In this document: one piece after another, positions 24,091 through 35,920 of the stretch
Numbering within the stretch: position 1 is the first letter of the stretch
Layout: each line of letters opens with the position of its first letter
Origin: Panax quinquefolius
Lineage: Eukaryota > Streptophyta > Magnoliopsida > Apiales > Araliaceae
Assembly (NCBI GenBank): GCA_020205615.1
Contig: JAINUW010000697.1
Location: 1 to 64,000 of the forward strand
Direction of reading: 5' to 3'
DNA: 64,000 bases
Notes under the pieces: model-generated
Told to the model about the DNA's origin: nothing
Database searches by the model: none
What the model saw: the letters and a program-made list of their open reading frames with translations, nothing else
Made by a program: the position numbers and the translations under genes

Positions 24091-25906
24091 GAGGAACCAT
24101 TGACCAAACAATGGCTTTGCCCAACAATTTAAACTAAAGGGAAGAAGACGAAGCTAGTAGATGCTCAAGAGTTGGTCACCAACTCCACAATCAGCCATCA
24201 TCAACTCTACTGCTTAATGAAGAAGAAATAGGATAGGCCAATGGCCTATTCATACGGTAGTTGAAATAGAGTGACACTGATTTTGTGACATAGCTTAAAT
24301 CCCAGCAATAGAGCTTAGTTTGGTTCCTTTAATTCCCATAATGTAATATTAAGGTACAATTGTTACCATATTAGGAATTTAAAGATAAATTTTATACTCA
24401 CATCATATAATCCATGTACATTAAATACATTTAATAAAATATCGCAGTTAAGCATCATTGTCCGGGTATCCCCCATAATTATTTTTACTACTCACATAAA
24501 CACATTATCATTATTTAAAATTAATGTTTATTTAAACATTTAATTTCTTTCTCAGTTTTTAGAATACACGGATATTTAATCATTTATGTATTAAAGTTAC
24601 ATATAACTTCACCGTACTACTTGGTACCTTATATCATTAGTCACACTTCATGTATTCTTAGGCCATAGATATCTTATATCACTACTACCCACATTTTCGA
24701 TATTACACATAGTAATACTCTTTAATGATAATGTCCACATTAATATTTTAATTGGGCTAAGTTTAATTCAATTGGGTATTCCCAACCTATGCTCACATTT
24801 TAATATCACAGCGATTAATTAGTATTAATCATTTATTATCTTACAATAATTAGTATATACAACACCAATTAATAGAATATAATATTCTATAATATCACTT
24901 AATTAACCAATATTTATTTAGGGTTAATTAATCAAGTCATGTTTAGCTAACTAAATTTCTTCATGAACACTTGGTTACCATTCATGACCTTTATAAGAGT
25001 TATTAGTATACATGGCTTGCAAATCACATTTTATAAACTGACTCAGAGTTTTCTAAAAGCATTTGTCTTTGTCACAGATTGAAATGGGCAGCAATTGCGC
25101 CATACCAAAACAATATGCACTCGATTCTCGCATCAATGTAATCGAACCCCACGCTCCTAAATACTTTACATATCCTTCTTAAGCGTTAACTCGTCTAACA
25201 TCAATCCCCTCTTTGATTTCACACCATCGGTTACTAATTTCCTTAATAATTTAATTATCAAACTTCGAGTTTTAAACCTCTATTTTTTTTTTAATAGTTT
25301 AACCAACTATGAAATCTCTTTTAAGGGTTTCTTAGCACAAAACTCAAATATAAAACACCAACTAGAATCACATATTCACTATTTACTTAAGTGATTCTTA
25401 AACTCCTTCAAATTATATTATTCCATAATATAACTTCCACTTTAATTTAAATTAACCAATATTTCTACTTGTTAATTAATTCTCATAATTAACTAATTTA
25501 TGCTTTTATCGTCTCAATCAATCCATGGATAGCTTAAGCACTAACTAAAACTCATATTACATCATACTAGTTACTAGTATATATATTCAAGAAAATGGTG
25601 ATTATCCATCAAAGAGATTTAATGTCATTAACTCACTATAATAAAAATAATTCTATAAATTATTTAATGCCAATAGATAAATCTTTTCATCTTCTTACTA
25701 ATTCATCTCTACAATGTATAACAAATATATAATAATAAAATATATTTATTAAACACAACATCACATTGATCATACTACTCAATTTAACACAATATTATAT
25801 ACCATGTAACACAATTATATATTCCTGTTCGAACACATCTCATGCCTTAAGAATTTTATTTACTAAATTCTTATTTTAATAATTTCTGAAAATTTAGGTT
25901 CTTAGA

Positions 25907-26201
25907 GATTCAAGATGTTCCGGAAAGCTAAGAAGTAGATCTACAATAAATTCCAAAATCAAAGCCAAGAACATGCATCCAACTCGAGTGTTAAAAGTCT
26001 TTCAATATTCCCTTCTTGCATTTGTTTACGTATTTTAGTCCAAAAATGTCTGAATTGCTTTTCCTTGCTTCTTCATGCCAATGCCATGTCATCACCTACA
26101 AAATAACATAAAATGTATTAAAAGTAACTAAGAAACATGAGATTAAGCAAATAATTCAAGTAATAGATCACCGAATAAGTAGGTATAAAACCTACTTATC
26201 A
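25907..26201 (-). repeat. 5' LTR of AT1, outer part
   Basis: Continues 18028 without loss: GATTCAAGATGTTCC and onward matches 13020-13313 of the other LTR. It ends TACTTATCA before the CATAT duplication. Confidence 0.85.
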
Positions 26202-26214
26202 CATATACATTGAT

Positions 26215-27250
26215 AGCGCGATTCCGATATTCCAATTATTATCAATGTGACAAACCAAGTATATGTACAAAACCTCTGCACACACAAATATTTGTACGAC
26301 TTAGTCACCATATGAGTCCTCGGTTGAAAACCCACCTAACATTACCTTATTCTTAAATTATTTTAACTTACCCATAACTTGCTCAATGCGGATTCCTCGT
26401 ATGACATTATCGAAAACTTCTCGTGTGTTTAGCCCGCCTTCCGATGTTTGGACTTCCTTTTAGTTTGGAAATCGATTTATAAATGATATGACATACTTCT
26501 TTCTAAATGTGTTCCACACGTTCTTGCAAACCCTTTTGAAAATTCGATGTAAATCGTGAATCTCGGTTCGACATAATTGATACTGAAACACCGTGCCTTG
26601 ACACATTTTATTAACATATAATATATCACCATATAATCTATCACCAATAGTATTATCGAAGGCAGTATATATTTCGTGCTTCCTAGTTGATTTAATATAT
26701 AAAGTTTATGCAAAACTTCATTTTCAATTTCTAGTATTAGTGAAACCTAGTTTCTTCCTTCTACTTTCAACTATAACTATTTAGGACTTTGCATTCACAA
26801 TCCTTGATCAACTCCCACTATCACTTCAACGCATGCTTAAATACCCCTAGCTTTAAATCGTGAGTCGGATCCCCTTTCACCTAAAAATTTTAAATGACGT
26901 GATCCGTAAGAAATGACCATGTCATTCTACCTAAACACACCACCTAATACATGGTATGATACGTCGCTATACAACACAAAGTTTTTTTTTACTATCTGGT
27001 AGAGACAACATAGGTGTCATACTAAATTCTTCTTCAATTCTTGAAAATTCACTCTATAATTTCCTGCCCATATAAATTCCACTGATTTCCTTGTCAATTC
27101 AGCTAACTAAGTAACTATCTTGCTCTTCACATAACCCTCAAATTATTTTCTTAATAACTTCTTGTTTTACAACATCGACAAATAACTCTACCGTACAAAC
27201 ATCTTTCAACTAAAAGAACAAAATACTACCTTTGACTTCCTCATAGTCTT
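26215..27250 (-). pseudogene. T1 pol remnant: RT end, RNase H, integrase core
   Basis: Down the minus strand, broken frames give LAELTRKSVEFIW and NYRVNFQELKKNLV (end of reverse transcriptase), then FVLYSDVSYHVLGG and VISYGSRHLK (start of RNase H, near 27030-26890), then PTHDLKLG and WELIKDCECKV (middle and end of RNase H, with an internal loss). The open frame 26477-26713 holds VEPRFTIYIEFSKGF and GTHLERSMSYHL, matching the integrase [12 protein letters not shown] and GT-L-FSTAYHPQ region; its second catalytic Asp is lost. The fingers and palm of the polymerase should lie between gag and here but are absent. Confidence 0.7.
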
Positions 27251-27477
27251 AAGGCTTATGCACTTTCTTTGACAATAACTTATCACCACCTGGTTTAACC
27301 ACTTCAGAGTTTCATAAATCAAATTGGAAATAAATCCATTACGTGGCCTTTAATACCAACACGACAATTCTACACATCAACTTAAAAGGAATCACTATTC
27401 ACACTTTCTATGTTCAGGAAATAGTCTAACTCTTCCCGAAGAGAATCTAGTTTCTACATGAATTCATCAGGCATAAA

Positions 27478-28062
27478 TTAACAAGTGGTGGTTAAATTAA
27501 ATAACACGCAGCCGTATAGATAACTGATCGGAACCATACCTTGCATTGCGTTCTGGATCTTCATGTTGGTTGCTTGTTCAGTTGGTTGACTCGGCATAGC
27601 TGAATCTACAATAACCAGTTTGCCACAACCCCCTTTGCTTCCACTTGCTTTTCCCCCCACTTTCTTTGGGCAACCTCGAGCCAAGTGCCCCTTCGATCCA
27701 CACGTGAAGCAGGCTCCCTTCCTCAGTCTTGAACACTTTAGTGCAATGTGGCCCTTCAATCCATAATTAAAGCACACCCTTTTTCCCATCAAGCAAACAC
27801 CTACATGTTTCTTTCCGTAGTTGCTACACGCCTCCACCTTCTTCTTTTCCTTCCCTTGCTGATTTTCAGCGTTAATATTATTGTCCCACTTTCTTTTACA
27901 AGAGTTACCGGTATGACTATCACCCACCTTATCATCTTCACTCTTCTTTCCCCTCTGCTCTTGATTGTATGTCAGTGTATTACCTTCCCCGTCTACATCA
28001 ATCGTTCTCTCCAACCCTGTTGTAAACAAATTTGGTTGGAACATCGAGATTTGATTATACAA
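27478..28062 (-). pseudogene. T1 gag C-terminal half with zinc knuckles
   Basis: An open frame of 194 residues with a basic, lysine-rich linker and three CCHC-type knuckles. Residues 79-90 (CSNYGKKHVGVC) and 97-110 (CFNYGLKGHIALKC) have Tyr in place of the second Cys. Residues 118-131 (CFTCGSKGHLARGC) are intact. This is the nucleocapsid part of gag, which packages element RNA. The end (VPISYLYGCVLFN) runs into the place where the protease LFDSGATHS motif belongs, but it reads LFNLTTTC and stops, so the protease site is destroyed. The N-terminal gag half is upstream and degenerate. Confidence 0.75.
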
Positions 28063-29334
28063 CGTAAATTCAGTTGATTTGCGGTGCTCCCACCAAAGAA
28101 ATTCACCAATTCAGGTAATCGGATTTGCGTTAGCTTCCCTATTGTATGCATTTTCCTTGGGGCTCATTGACATTGTTGTCTTCTTCTAGGCGGCATTTTA
28201 CTGTTTAAAACTTGAACTATTAGATCATCGTTCATTCACACATTAACATTTTCAAACTTATCTTAACCACTTATAGATAACACATAATATTTCTTAATAA
28301 ACAATGATAATACTTTATTCATTTATTACATCACCACATCACAAAATAGCCACACTGCTATTTATATTATTTATCCTGAAATAATAAAATTCTAGGATTA
28401 CTTCATCACATCCCAATATTTAATTCAAAAGTTAGGGTCCACATGTATTAATTTTCATTATAATTTATATATCATCTTATTATTTTTCTTGCAATCTACA
28501 AGAACATTCCACGTTGTACAACTTCATTGTGCTCTTGCTCCACGATACGAATCGTCTGGAGATTGGAAGATTAAATTCTAAGTTTCATCATTCGCTTGAC
28601 GCTCTTTGACTTGTCTTCAACACGATCTATGCATTTAGAAGCCTTCACCCATGCGTCTTTAGCTCTCGCATGCTTTGCTGACTTCTTTCCCCAGTCATTC
28701 CTGTGCAATCTCTTTCCCAGCTAATAACTATCCTCTTTAATATTCTAACCATTCTGACTGAGCTAATATCCGCTCTACATCTGCAAATGGTGCAGTAAGG
28801 TCTTGAGTCGCGACATCTTCTTGTGCTAACGTGGCTTGGTGCTTTACGGCTAGACCTTCTAATTTCTCGACCTTCTTTTATAACTCAATGTTATGACCAC
28901 ACACCTTATTGGAGGAATTCCCCCTCCTCGTTCTGATCCTTCACCTTTATCACCCCAACTTTATCCTCTCGTTCAAACTCAAGCCTATACCCAAGGTCTA
29001 CAGCAGAAATCAATGGGTATGGCTTTCCCAATACCAACCATACTCAGACTATACAACTCCTAAGGCTCCTAATCCTTATCATCCTTCGTCAGTCATTCTG
29101 ACAACGAAGTTTTAACAACCCCAAAACTTGATATGTATAATACATGCTACTCCTAAGTACTCACGAGCACATAAGTCATTAACACATAAGCACATAAAGT
29201 CTTTTATAATTTTATCTTCAATGAATTTCCTTAATTCTTTCCTTAGAACTCGATAAGAGTTTATCACCTCTATGTTTTTGATCTCCTAGAAGGTTATAGC
29301 CTAAGGTTTCCCCACATAAGGTTCATAACCTAAG
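28063..29334 (-). other. T1 leader and degenerate gag N-terminal region
   Basis: Between the gag frame and the primer site. By position it should hold the gag matrix/capsid part and a short leader, but I find no continuous frame. At 1.27 kb it is too short for a whole gag N-terminal half plus leader, so a deletion is likely. The plus-strand frame at 28909-29115 is a shadow. Confidence 0.5.
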
Positions 29335-29348
29335 GCTTTGATACCAAC
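29335..29348 (-). other. Primer-binding site of T1 (tRNA-iMet)
   Basis: The minus strand reads TTGGTATCAAAGCC next to the 5' LTR, matching the usual iMet site TGGTATCAGAGC apart from one base. Confidence 0.8.
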
Positions 29349-29349
29349 T

Positions 29350-31766
29350 TGTGACACCCTCAAATCTCAGTACTTCATTACCTCAAGATTTGGTGTTCAC
29401 TTAATCAAAACATTCATATCTAACTACCCAATCATAATATAATTGAATAATAAAACTTGCCCATACAGGATTACATTAATAAAAACAATATCTCCCAGGT
29501 CATCTAACCTTTAATACAATCATCAGCGGAAATTAAAACATGATCAAAATTAAATCTAGTACATAAGCTTCATAAGTAAAAGATAAATTAAACGTTGTCG
29601 TCTAATTAAGCACTTTGTCATTGCCCTTGCTTGTAGAAAGCTCTTCAAACTTCTTAACTTCATCTGCATTATTTTGTGTAAGAGTAAGCAAACAATTGCC
29701 CATAAGAAGGATAATATACAATAACGTTTTATGAATGACAATTAACTAAGGTTTCAATGGTAAGATGTTATTACCGGAACAATAAACTTTAATTCAGCAA
29801 CTATGAGTTCAAAGGAATAATGAACGTTAAGTTAACAATATATATCAACATCAAAGAATACACTGAGGGTCACAAGACCACAAACTATACTCTAGGTTTC
29901 AAGTATTTCTACTTTAACCATTAACAGTCTAAAAGACTATAATCATCATCTATGTCCTAGGTTAACAGGTTTTTCCACTATAACCTTTAACAGTCTAAAC
30001 GACTATATGGACCATCATTCCGTACTCCAGGTGATCAGTCCTCTGCATACTATGTATCACAAGAAACATTTAATTTCATTGCGTAATTCTAAAATAATCC
30101 CCTAATATAGGGTTGTTCATCTCAACTTAGATTATCAGGTTCCGAACCAAATGAAGTTTGGTTGGGAATTAACTTCAAAGGAATTCTAGATCTTTAGAAT
30201 GCTCATCAACCAAGTACTGGTTGAATCAGATAGAGGCCAATAACTATTCAAGAGTTTATTATAATATCTTCATGAACAAGGTATATCGATGAATCAATAA
30301 CAGCTAGAGTATTAACAGTTTCTAAATTGAACAAACGTTATCATCGACAACATGCTTTCAAAATTGTGTGAGTACATAAGCAAACCAAAGGAAGTTTAGT
30401 TTGGGTTGACTTCAAGGGTAATTTAGAGTGTAGAACATTCATCAACTAAGGATTAGTTGAATTGATAAAGAATCGCTAGGCAACTTAGAGTTTGGTACAA
30501 TAATGTAAGATAGTACAATGACATTAGAGAACGAAGATTAAACAACAGTTATTAGTAGATGAATAAAAAAATTTCATACAACAACATTGCAGACTTTGAA
30601 TAACCAAAGTTATCTCGTTTAGAATAAAGAAATAAAGATTAACTAACTTGCTTCAACAATAAATGAGGGTTAAAGAATTCGCATGACAATAAATTGTTAA
30701 ATAAGAGATTATAGTTAGAGAATTTGCATAAGTATAACATAATAGTGAAAAGTAACCTTGCTGAATAATAAAGTAGCAAAGGTTAGGGAACTTGCCTCTT
30801 GTGTAAGCTATATAATTACAATTCACGTACCCCAATATCCTACATATACCATTAGGAATATCACATCAATTAGCTACATAACCTCATAGATTTATTTCTC
30901 ATCTTAGTTAAGTTATAACCTTTAGTTTAAGGTCTATCCACAATACTAAACCACATTACACGAATCTGAAAACTCACTAACACTTACATAAGACTTTTAA
31001 CATCTAACTCACATGTTCAACTCTTATTAATCAATACTACACTTCTTTTTAATCGAACTTGAATTTCAACCAAGTATTTAAGAATTCCTAGGATTCAATG
31101 GTTTTATATTAATCACCTTCCATATCTTAGTGCTCATTTCAGAAATCACAAGTGTTAACATCACAAGACTTATTCACCATTCATTGTATACGCTAAGTTA
31201 TAACACAACACGTTCATGACTTATAAATCATTTTTACAACTTTGAATTTATAATCCACATAACACAACTTTGTTTAACCTTGTTATTACATTGTTCTCAT
31301 ATTAACCTAACATTGAGCTAAGTTACATTGAACGACCAAAGTCTGCAGAATTAGCAGACTTCTTATCTCGAGACAGACATGGCGCACCTGCGCGATTTTA
31401 TATTAGGTGGTCATACCATGCCGCGCTTAAAAAAAATACCAAGGCGCTTACGCATTGTATTCCAGCTTGCAAAACATGGTTACAACAGTTTTCTAAAGCC
31501 AAATAACACGAATTTCACCCACCAAACAGTGATAATAACACGTACAAATGGTATAGAACTATCACAAACATGTTTCCTCGCATATATATCAATATAGAAC
31601 AATTTAACAACAACTTAGGCTAGTTTAATTTCTCAAATTCCATGTTTTTCATATAAAACTCCATTTTTTATATTCATCCAAAAAATCAACACTTTGACTC
31701 CAATACTTGGCCAAATCACTTCGTTCAAACTACGTTCTCTTCATTTGTTAATGAACTAGCATAAAC
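29350..31766 (-). repeat. 5' LTR of T1, truncated by A2
   Basis: Plus-strand start TGTGACACCCTCAAATC. It matches 7388 to about 9797 nearly base for base, with scattered substitutions and small gaps, then stops at GCATAAAC where A2 begins. TAAAC (31762-31766) is the expected left copy of A2's target duplication. Confidence 0.9.
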
Positions 31767-32292
31767 TGTGACGCCCCTAAAATAGGTATACATCACCCAT
31801 CATGGGTTGCCAGATATATGGTACTAAATACAAATACAAACTTAAATATACAACATGAGCTGTGAGTTTTAATACAAATATTGTCTTCTAGACAGTATAC
31901 AAACTCAAAACAAGTCCTCAATAAATTTATTATCACACTATTTCACAGAATAGTGAGGACTACTAATGCAACCATCTGGACCGTCAATCCATTCCTTGAC
32001 TAGTCCCAACTATATTCTAATTTTCAAGAGAGCGGTGAAAGAAAGGGTGAGCTCAACTAGCCCAGTAAGAAATATTATGACTAATATAATGCAGAATAAA
32101 TTATCATTAGCCTTCAACAGTATAACAACTGATAGAATATAATAGATAACAAGTTTTAGATCAAAAACTACAGCAGAATAAGCAATTCATTAGAAGAGTC
32201 AAGTAAAGTATAAAATCTACTATCTTCTATAATTTAAAAAGTTTTTCATCAACTTTATCGCTGAGACTCAACTTAATAAATAAAATTGAATC

Positions 32293-32527
32293 ATCCTTGC
32301 TCTACGACCAAGGATAATCATTAGTATCACAACCACAAATTATCCATGCACTACGGGGCAATGATATTCGTGTATTCATCATGATCATGCCAACAACTAT
32401 CCATCAATGCACTACGGCCAATGAGGATTTTTACCACATCATTTGTAACATTACAGTCATGATTATACCGAATAATCCCTGGTCATAATCATACAAAGTC
32501 CATCTATGCACTACAGGCCACAGATGA
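32293..32527 (-). repeat. Stem-loop array in A2 3' LTR
   Basis: Units built on a GCACTACGGGC-like loop. The first is a perfect ATCCTTG/CAAGGAT stem (32293-32299 with 32309-32315). Others are imperfect, for example ATCTATG/CACAGAT near 32502-32525. The array is repeated in the 5' LTR at about 37632-37870. Confidence 0.65.
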
Positions 32528-32839
32528 CTTTCAACATATTATAAACATGAAGATGATGACAATTCAATAAAATAAGTTTAAGAATAAATTTTAAAGATTT
32601 ATAAGTTAATTTATCCTGAACTCAATAACGTTCAAATTGTCAACATGATACTGCTTTATGGAGTAAAATTCAAGAATGCTCAGAAGAATATTTCCATGAA
32701 AAGATACTGGATGAAGCGCAAATATCAAGGATATTCTACTAATTTCATGGAGTATAAAAGCCAAAACTTTAACCAACTGAGTATAATAGGATATATGAAA
32801 CCGCAAATGGATTTTTGACGCCATGCGGTAATCCACATA

Positions 32840-33215
32840 GACAGATTATTCCAACAGAATAATAAAGAATGGAACCAGGTCATGCATAATCCGACAAGAC
32901 AGGATGTTCCAACAGAATAATAAAGAATGGAACCAGGTCATGCGAATCCGTGATAGTATGTGATGTTCCAATGTAATAATAAATAATGGAATAACAATGA
33001 ATTCACGTGCATGCGATAGACCGCATGCATGAGTTATTCCAACAGAGTAATAAAGAATGGAATAATGTAAGAATTTCACCATGTATGCAGACTTCAAATA
33101 GACAAAGTTATTCCAAATGTAATAATAAAGAATAGAATAATGTAAGAATTTCACCATGTAAGTTTAGACTTGAATAAAAAAAGTTATTCCAATATAATAA
33201 TAAAGAATGGAATAA
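32840..33215 (-). repeat. Tandem repeat with TTATTCC/GGAATAA stems
   Basis: Six or seven units of about 55-80 bp, each with TTCCAACAGAATAATAAAG or a variant followed by AATGGAA. Stem ends vary: some units have TTATTCC with GGAATAA, others GTTCC with GGAAC. A shorter version lies in the 5' LTR at about 38188-38490. Confidence 0.75.
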
Positions 33216-33447
33216 CAACCCTTACAAGTATTAAAAGAAAATAACTCTCTTCATGAATACGAAAGAATAATACCCGTTACCTTAAAAAGAAGAGTATTTT
33301 GACTAGTAGGGCGAGGATATTCTTGAAGAAAACTTATACCATTTTCTACGCTCAAAGCTTCTTAAAACTCTAAAGAAATACGTTCAAGGTTATAAAAGAA
33401 GAATTCACTGAATTTCTGGTGTGATTTTCAATTCTAACTAAGCATCC

Positions 33448-33455
33448 TATTTATA
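33448..33455 (-). promoter_or_regulatory. TATA box of A2 3' LTR
   Basis: TATAAATA on the minus strand, conserved in the other LTRs of the family. Confidence 0.6.
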
Positions 33456-33474
33456 GGAGAATGGAAAGGATATT

Positions 33475-33800
33475 ATGCTGCACTATGCAATAAAATATAA
33501 TATATTCTATTTATAATCAAATAAAATAAAACTTTATAAAAAGTATTCTATTTTATATAAAAAGTTTTTACTATGCAAACACTATGCATAATAAAATATA
33601 ATATATTCTATTTAAAATCTAATAAAACAAATAACTTTATAAAAGTATTCTTTTTATATAAAAAGATTTTACTATGCAAACACTATGTGGCATTATGCAA
33701 ACACTATGCATAATAAAATATAATATATCCTATTTAAAATCTAATAAAACAAATAACTTTATAAAAGTATTCATTTTATATAAAAAAGTTTTCGCATTTT
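33475..33800 (-). repeat. Three AT-rich tandem units in A2 LTR
   Basis: Repeats of about 94-116 bp marked by CTATGCATAATAAAATATAA and ACTTTATAAAAGTATTC, just upstream of the TATA box in the element's direction, where enhancer repeats often lie. The counterpart in the 5' LTR is 38752-39075. Confidence 0.75.
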
Positions 33801-34487
33801 ATTACATTTATAATAATAATAAAATAAACTTTATCATCATTATTATAATTCACAATATTAATCGACCATGTCATTCCCAGGAAAGAGGGGGCTTTCCAAT
33901 AAGGATTTCTCCCTATTGGCGGCCGCAATTAGGTGACCAAACCTCTCATTGATGTAACTTACAGACATCGTTAATATTGCAAATAATAATATTAATAACT
34001 TTGTCATCTCAATTATTGATTGAATAATATATAAAATATTAACAATAATTGAATCAAATAACGTGAGATACTATGCAGCAATTACTGTAGCAATAATTGA
34101 ACAAAACTGAGTGACTTCTCACGTAGGCATCAATAACCAATACCGTGTGCTACTATGCAAGCACGCATATTACTGTATTTTTATCACCGGGTGTTTCAAC
34201 AATTAACGGTAAAACTTCCTCCGTTATTATCATAAAGTATTTTTGTCGTTTTCTCAATCCGACAATAATTCCGTTGTGGGGTCCACAAATGATTGTGCCG
34301 TTGTACGAATATTCCCTATTAAAACGAATATACTCCGACCAATCGAATATTATATAACAACTTGCGTGCTTTGTAAAATTTATAAATATTACCCACAACT
34401 ATAACATTATATCAAATTCATTCCATAATATTCAAAAATTATATTTATAGAAAATTCATCTTTATTCATAAAAGTTGGGGTCTTACA

Positions 34488-34500
34488 ACCTCCCCTTCTT
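34488..34500 (-). other. Polypurine tract of A2
   Basis: The minus strand reads AAGAAGGGGAGGT before TGTAAGACC. Confidence 0.8.
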
Positions 34501-35920
34501 ATGAAATTTCGCCCTCGAAATTAGGGTACGTACCTGGTATGTAGAAGAGGTAAGGATACCTTGATTTCATTTTAGATTCTAACTCCCAGGTCATATCCTC
34601 AACATCATGGTTCCCCCATAAAACTTTGACTTGAGGTATAACCTTGGAGCATAGAACATGTTCCTTCTTATCCAAGATTTTAACAGGAACCTCTTCATAC
34701 GTTAAATCTTTCGCTATTTCTTCCGGTTCTAACTCAATAATGTGGTGCGGGTCTTTCACATATTTACGTAACATAGATATGTGAAAAACGTTATGAACAC
34801 GAGACATACTTGGCGGTAAAGCAAGTCTATAGGCCACAGTTCCTACTCGATCGAGGATTAAAAATGGACCAATGAATCGAGGATTGGGCTTTCCTCTCTT
34901 TTCAAATCTCGTAACTCCTTTCCATAGAGCAATACATAACAACACATGATCTCCAATATCGAATTCTACGTCCTTTCGATGAAGATCAACATAACTCTTT
35001 TGTTGATCTTATAAGGTTTTTATATGTTGTCAGATCGTTTGAATCTTTTCCGTAGTCATACGTACCAACTCCGATCCCAACAACGTTGCTTCATCCACCT
35101 TATCCCAGCATATTGGAGAACGGCACTTTCTTCAATACAACGCCTCAAATGGAGCCATGCCAATACTTGCTTGATAAATGTTGTTGTAGGAAAACTCCAC
35201 CAATGGTAAGAATTTATCCCAACTTCCATTGAAGTCAAGGACACAGAGTCTTAATAAATCTTCAAGAGTTTGAATAGTCCTCTCTGACTGCCCGTCCGTC
35301 TGAGGATGATATGCCGAGCTAAATCGTAAATCTGTGCCCATAGCTTTCTACAAACTAACCCAAAATCGTGAAGTGAATCTTGGGTCTCGATCAGAAACTA
35401 TGGATACTGGCATACCATGCAGTCTTATAATCTCATTTATGTACATAAGAGTAAGACGTTCAAGTGAATAAGTTTCTCATATAGGTAAGAAATGAGCAGA
35501 CTTGGTCAATCTATCAACAATGACCCAAATCGCATCTATGCCTTGAGAAACCTTAGGAAGACCGATAATGAAATCCATGGTAATGTGCTCCCACTTCCAT
35601 TCTAAAATTTCAAGTGGTTGCAACGGACCTTTTGGTACTTGATGCTCCGCCTTAACTCGTTGACAAGTTAGACATCTTGAGATAAACAACGCTATCTCTC
35701 TTTTCATATTGCTCCACCAAAATGTATGACTAAGATCATGATACATTTTGGTAATCCCAGGATGGATTGCAAACGGTGTGTTGTGCGCCTCCATCATGAT
35801 TTTATACTTTAAATCAGTGTCGTTAGGAACACAAAGTCTGGAGTTGACTCGAAGTATTCCTTCTTCATCGATTCTTGCTTCCGACATAGCACCTTCTTGC
35901 ACTTTCTTCCTCATACGCAT
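34499..35920 (-). pseudogene. A2 integrase with chromodomain-like tail
   Basis: Inserts element DNA into the host genome. Nearly complete across a few frameshifts. From 35920 down: the HHCC zinc domain (HNTPFAIHPG to RCLTCQ); the catalytic core with MDFIIGLPK (first Asp); SDRDPRFTS in another frame near 35370 (second Asp); then [15 protein letters not shown] (Glu). There follow EFSYNN and APFEALY, a shifted stretch to about 34960, and the 148-residue open frame 34499-34945. That last frame has GPFLILDRVGTVAYRLALP, HNVFHISMLRKY and the tail WGNHDVEDMTWELE. The frames 35477-35920, 35132-35341 and 34499-34945 are each open. It is the best preserved protein of the window but is not translatable as one unit. 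Confidence 0.85.

Larger units (their letters stand above)
18029..25906 (-). repeat. Solo LTR S2 (about 4.9 kb, split by S1)
   Basis: Inserted in AT1's 5' LTR between two copies of GATTC (18024-18028 and 25907-25911); the AT1 3' LTR shows the uninterrupted site. Removing S1 leaves about 4.9 kb. Its orientation is minus: a minus-strand TATA box at 24083, and the CTGGGCTGTCGAGCTCACC motif as in other Tekay-type LTRs. No second LTR or internal domain is present, so it is a solo LTR left by recombination. Its ends read TC and GA rather than TG and CA. Confidence 0.75.
11558..26201 (-). mobile_element. Athila-lineage element AT1 with nested solo LTRs
   Basis: Complete minus-strand insertion flanked by the 5-bp duplication CATAT (11553-11557 and 26202-26206). 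LTRs are 11558-13313 (3') and 16565-18028 plus 25907-26201 (5', split by S2). The primer site next to the 5' LTR fits tRNA-Asp, the Athila signature. The internal domain is only 3.25 kb, against the 8-9 kb usual for the lineage: part of gag and the long 3' non-coding region remain, and protease, reverse transcriptase and integrase are absent. It inserted into T1's integrase. Confidence 0.85.
7388..31766 (-). mobile_element. Tekay/Del-type chromovirus T1 (outer element)
   Basis: Minus-strand Ty3/gypsy element whose visible part runs from its 3' LTR (7388-10851) to the point where A2 interrupts its 5' LTR (31766). The rest of the 5' LTR must lie right of the window. Reading down the minus strand: LTR, iMet primer site, gag with zinc knuckles, the C-terminal edge of reverse transcriptase, RNase H, integrase, [AT1 inserted], integrase tail, purine tract, LTR. 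That order is gypsy, and the integrase tail is of Tekay type. The protein-coding parts are frameshifted, and no polymerase catalytic core is visible. Confidence 0.85.
31767..34487 (-). repeat. 3' LTR of A2 (2721 bp)
   Basis: Plus-strand ends TGTGACGCCCCTAAAATAGG and GTTGGGGTCTTACA. It holds a stem-loop array (32293-32527), a second tandem set (32840-33215), a TATA box and three 94-116-bp tandem units (33475-33800). The GGGTGAGCTC motif is at 32045-32065. Confidence 0.9.

Noticed and set aside
27748..28077. 109-residue plus-strand frame with hydrophobic stretches
   Set aside because: Antisense to the T1 zinc-knuckle gag; the apparent membrane segments come from the reverse strand of Lys/Cys-rich codons.
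28909..29115. 68-residue proline-rich plus-strand frame
   Set aside because: Antisense within T1's leader/gag region, with no motif; chance open frame.
32846..33157. 103-residue frame with internal repeats (MVKFLHYSILYY)
   Set aside because: The repeats follow the DNA tandem repeat in the A2 LTR.
34145..34398. Overlapping frames on both strands near the A2 LTR end
   Set aside because: Both lie in the LTR U3 region and are not conserved in the A3 LTRs.
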